Assembly: GCA_947178685.1 (NCBI GenBank)
Contig: CAMWZE010000069.1
Coordinates: 1-7,525, forward strand
From: an uncultured Porphyromonadaceae bacterium
Lineage (GTDB): Bacteria; Bacteroidota; Bacteroidia; Bacteroidales; Muribaculaceae
Length of the DNA: 7,525 nt
Reading direction: 5' to 3'
In this document: one piece after another, positions 5,472 through 7,525 of the stretch
Numbering within the stretch: position 1 is the stretch's first letter
How the letters are laid out: the number at the start of each line of letters is the position of its first letter
Made by a program: the position numbers and the translations under genes
The notes under the pieces: generated by a model
The model's input: only the letters and a program-made list of their open reading frames with translations
Databases searched by the model: none
Told to the model about the DNA's origin: nothing

Positions 5472-7288
5472 TAAGTTCTCTAACGTCTGCGAATTTCTTT
5501 AAATCTCTTGGAAGTCATATCAAATACGGTGTGACTCTAATTGCCATGGGAGGATTGGCCGTTGCTCTCGAAGGATGTTCAGCATTCCATGAAGAGTTCT
5601 CTGACTGTGCTTACGACCAGTCAGATGAATCTACCAAACCAGTCATTCTTCGTCTCTCGGTAGATTATACTTCAGGAAATAATACCACCCGTACTGATAA
5701 TGATCCGGATCGTTTCGATGATCCAACTGGAGAATTTGAAGAGATTGAGACGCTACGAGTACTTATAATCCATGAACTTAGCCCTATTGATAATACCAAA
5801 GGTGTGGTTGAAGCAAACAGACTCGTTGCTACCACTTCTGCTGGTATTCCCCTATATGATAACCTCAACTTTGAGGTTATCCCGAATCAAAGGAAACGCA
5901 TCTATCTGATTGCTAATGAAAATTATCTTGTTCCCCCGGCTAATTCAAACCAATCAACGGCCTCGAGATTTCTTGATTCATTCAAACCGGGAACAGAAGC
6001 AAATCTTAACCTTCTTTCAAATTGGGTTGTCTTCATGCCGGGAACCTCTGCCGTAACTGTAGATGGAGCGACCGTCACAACAAGTCTTTTCTCTCCTTAT
6101 CTGGAAACATCAAAACGACGGCTTCCACTCACTGAATCTTTCGATATTGATGTACCTGAATTTATTAGGAATGATAAAGATGACGAAGATAATTTCATCT
6201 TCGATGCCGGACTATTTTTAACCCGAGCTGCGGCTAAAGCGCGGTTTTATATAGCGACTGGCTCTAATTATCCGGATACTAATGATGGAGAGTCTGTTGT
6301 CACTCCTACCATAACAGCCATCACTCTATCCGGCATAGGATCATCTGAATTTGTTTTTCCAAGAGATACTAAATATTCCATTTTAGAGAAAGATGATGAA
6401 GGTAATTCTAAGAAAGAAATTTCAAAGAATGATATATGGAATTCCTTAATCGGCTCTTCCCCGAATTACCCCTTCATTACCTCCTTTTCTACACCAAATG
6501 ACTCCCATCAGCTATCGTTTAGTCTGACAAACCTTATAAACAATAGGATTAGAAAATTTTCAGAACCCATGCCTCTTCATGATCGTCTGATATATTTTCC
6601 TGAATCCATTCTTGAACCAGGACAACAGTTTACAGTTGGAGTACAACTTAATAACCGTGAATGGCTTTATGCGCCTTTGGAAACTAATATCCTGAAAATT
6701 GAGGATATCGATGCCATTGCACGTGACACATACTTACCTATAACGATAACATTCAATAATACCACCGATATATCTGTAAAGGTTCTCCCTTGGAACCGTG
6801 AAGATTACTACATTGATTATACCGATAATATAGGATTTAATGAAGAGGATTATCTTAAAATCAGTGGAGAAGAAGGTCAGACCGGTGATTTCCTTTTGCT
6901 GGATGAAGAAACCGGTGAATTAGTACTTAACTATGGAAAGGCAGCCCATGGAAAATTCTATATCCCCTCTCCGCTTGGCTCAACTTGGGATGCATACCTC
7001 ATTTCCACAGGAGGTGCTCAGGACGCTATTCAATTCCAGATTCCGGATCCGGTTGATTCAGATAAAACCATTACGACCACTCACATTTCAGGTGTAGTAG
7101 GTCAAGATATCGCAGAGTTTGGAATCGTGGCTACTGTCGCTCCCGGTCCTGTTGCCAATACTGCTCAGCTTATGGTAATTGTCACTCTTGCAAATGGCAC
7201 TCCCATAGTAGCGAATGTAATTGGTAATTGGGCTTGTAGCAAAAACGACATCTCTAACCGACTTTCCATTATTGAAAATCCTCAGTGA
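5468..7288 (+). CDS. Fimbrillin-like lipoprotein, probable accessory or tip subunit with extra C-terminal domain
   Basis: A 606-aa lipoprotein whose start codon overlaps the anchor's stop (ATGA at 5468-5471), suggesting translational coupling. The signal peptide is long and ends Leu-Glu-Gly before Cys37; Glu at -2 of the lipobox is unusual. Residues 40-47 'FHEEFSDC' match the anchor's 'FHEHLEAC'. Next is a strand 'VILRLSVDY' and Thr74-Arg75, a possible protease processing site, then 'EEIETLRVLIIHE', 'NFEVIPNQRKRIYLIAN' and 'LFLTRAAAKARFYIA', all fimbrillin-like. A donor-strand-like motif 'VKVLPW' sits at 437-442, but about 164 residues follow. This tail contains 'TWDAYLISTGG' (Trp507) and ends 'LSIIENPQ', reminiscent of Ig-like or BACON-type domains of Bacteroidetes surface proteins. 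In P. gingivalis the gene after mfa2 is mfa3, an accessory subunit, so position supports an accessory or tip role. The gene ends with tandem stops (TGA TAA, 7286-7291). The role is inferred; the fimbrial lipoprotein call is solid. Confidence 0.8.
   Translation: MISSLTSANFFKSLGSHIKYGVTLIAMGGLAVALEGCSAFHEEFSDCAYDQSDESTKPVILRLSVDYTSGNNTTRTDNDPDRFDDPTGEFEEIETLRVLIIHELSPIDNTKGVVEANRLVATTSAGIPLYDNLNFEVIPNQRKRIYLIANENYLVPPANSNQSTASRFLDSFKPGTEANLNLLSNWVVFMPGTSAVTVDGATVTTSLFSPYLETSKRRLPLTESFDIDVPEFIRNDKDDEDNFIFDAGLFLTRAAAKARFYIATGSNYPDTNDGESVVTPTITAITLSGIGSSEFVFPRDTKYSILEKDDEGNSKKEISKNDIWNSLIGSSPNYPFITSFSTPNDSHQLSFSLTNLINNRIRKFSEPMPLHDRLIYFPESILEPGQQFTVGVQLNNREWLYAPLETNILKIEDIDAIARDTYLPITITFNNTTDISVKVLPWNREDYYIDYTDNIGFNEEDYLKISGEEGQTGDFLLLDEETGELVLNYGKAAHGKFYIPSPLGSTWDAYLISTGGAQDAIQFQIPDPVDSDKTITTTHISGVVGQDIAEFGIVATVAPGPVANTAQLMVIVTLANGTPIVANVIGNWACSKNDISNRLSIIENPQ
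5858..5881 (+). repeat. Perfect 10-bp inverted repeat (hairpin) inside third fimbrial gene
   Basis: Arm GATAACCTCA at 5858-5867 pairs exactly with TGAGGTTATC at 5872-5881 around a 4-nt loop ACTT. It covers codons 131 to 138 (Asp-Asn-Leu-Asn-Phe-Glu-Val-Ile). Only four of ten pairs are G-C and no T-run follows. It may be a coding coincidence or an mRNA structure; no function can be assigned from the sequence. Confidence 0.5.
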
Positions 7289-7308
7289 TAATTATTTGTA
7301 TTAACTGA
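7282..7308 (+). terminator. Weak A/T-rich stem-loop at operon end
   Basis: TCAGT (7282-7286) and TAAT (7289-7292) pair with ATTA (7300-7303) and ACTGA (7304-7308), giving nine pairs with a 2-nt bulge around a 7-nt loop. It overlaps the tandem stop codons of the last fimbrial gene. No T-run follows, so it is a poor intrinsic terminator. It is listed because it is the best structure directly at the 3' end of the operon. Confidence 0.2.
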
Positions 7309-7525
7309 AATACTTACCAGTCCCCTCAATCAGCGGCTCCACATGATCGTTATATTTGAGAGTGTCTTCTCATTTTATCCTTCCCATAGAATTTCAGAGC
7401 TGGACTGCAATCATTTTAAGATGTAATTCTGTGATTTTAATAACTCTAAGCTCATTTTGTGAGTTTGTTGCTCATGTTGTATCATCTTTCATAAAGAACA
7501 TATCACTTCTCTTATTGATTTGTAG
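7289..7525. other. A/T-rich 3' intergenic region without a convincing gene
   Basis: This 237-bp stretch holds no gene I can support. On the + strand one frame is open from about 7347 to the right edge (59 codons) but has no recognisable protein pattern. On the - strand, three stop-interrupted segments in one frame look no better than chance. It contains the -7 candidate at 7351, a long-loop inverted repeat (CATAGAATT at 7385-7393 with AATTCTGTG at 7425-7433, one G-U pair) followed by ATTTTAATAA that could be a weak terminator, and a short 7-bp hairpin around 7449-7464. The next gene or its leader probably begins beyond the window. Confidence 0.4.
7351..7358 (+). promoter_or_regulatory. Candidate Bacteroidota -7 promoter element
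   Basis: TATATTTG fits the Bacteroides -7 consensus TAnnTTTG exactly. It lies 63 bp after the last fimbrial stop and would drive a gene to the right of the window. No TTTG -33 element is found at the usual 19-21 bp spacing upstream, so this may be a chance match. Confidence 0.25.

Noticed and set aside
6184..6203. CGAAGAT/ATCTTCG inverted repeat with a 6-nt loop.
   Set aside because: A 7-bp stem is expected several times by chance in a window of this size.
7043..7052. Palindrome CCGGATCCGG.
   Set aside because: Five-base half-sites are common by chance and it lies inside coding sequence.
1..7525. Invertible promoter or phase-variation switch, common for Bacteroidales surface loci.
   Set aside because: No long inverted-repeat pair flanks an intergenic region; the only long inverted repeats form tight hairpins inside coding sequence. 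A switch could lie upstream of the window.
7347..7525. Open + strand frame running to the right edge, considered as a partial gene.
   Set aside because: No start with a plausible signal, no recognisable motif, and 59 open codons is not remarkable in A/T-rich DNA over six frames.
7303..7525. Minus-strand remnant of a transposase or other gene, because one frame reads as protein-like pieces between TGA stops.
   Set aside because: Pieces are about 20 codons long, near the chance length, and I do not recognise any family in them.

Overview
The window looks like part of a Bacteroidales genome, most plausibly a gut Bacteroides, Parabacteroides or Muribaculaceae-type organism; genus is not resolved. 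All five genes belong to families found mainly in Bacteroidales: a DUF3575 protein, a DUF3868/OmpA-like protein, an Mfa1-family fimbrillin, a FimB/Mfa2-family anchor and a third large fimbrillin-like lipoprotein. Starts lack Shine-Dalgarno sequences, as is usual in Bacteroidota. The leaders between genes are A/T-rich.

Layout, all on the + strand. At 2-541 is the 3' part of a DUF3575 outer-membrane-type gene, whose 5' end and signal peptide lie outside the window. At 572-2017 is a secreted DUF3868 protein with an OmpA-like middle and TPR-like helices at the C-terminus. At 2081-4408 is a large Mfa1-type major fimbrillin precursor (775 aa). At 4455-5471 is a FimB/Mfa2-type anchor (338 aa). At 5468-7288 is a 606-aa fimbrillin-like lipoprotein whose ATG overlaps the anchor's stop codon (ATGA). 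The gaps are 30, 63, 46 and -4 bp, so the set reads as one operon. From 7289 to 7525 there is no convincing gene.

Reading of the system: this is a type V (FimA/Mfa1-type) pilus locus. Three consecutive proteins carry lipobox signal peptides. The stalk and the third protein each have a Thr-Arg site where a trypsin-like protease could remove the first strand, and each has a V-x-V-x-PW-like C-terminal strand motif. The anchor lacks the Arg site, as expected for a subunit that keeps its lipid. The DUF3575 and DUF3868 proteins are inferred to form outer-membrane or periplasmic support for the pilus; their exact role is not known to me.

Points most worth a second look: a perfect 12-bp hairpin inside the signal-peptide codons of the anchor gene; a second perfect 10-bp hairpin inside the third fimbrial gene; the composite architecture of that third protein (anchor-like N-terminus, cleavable fimbrillin core, extra ~164-aa C-terminal domain); loss of the peptidoglycan-binding Asp in the OmpA-like segment while the partner Arg is kept; and a sharp GC change between the DUF3575 gene and the rest of the operon.
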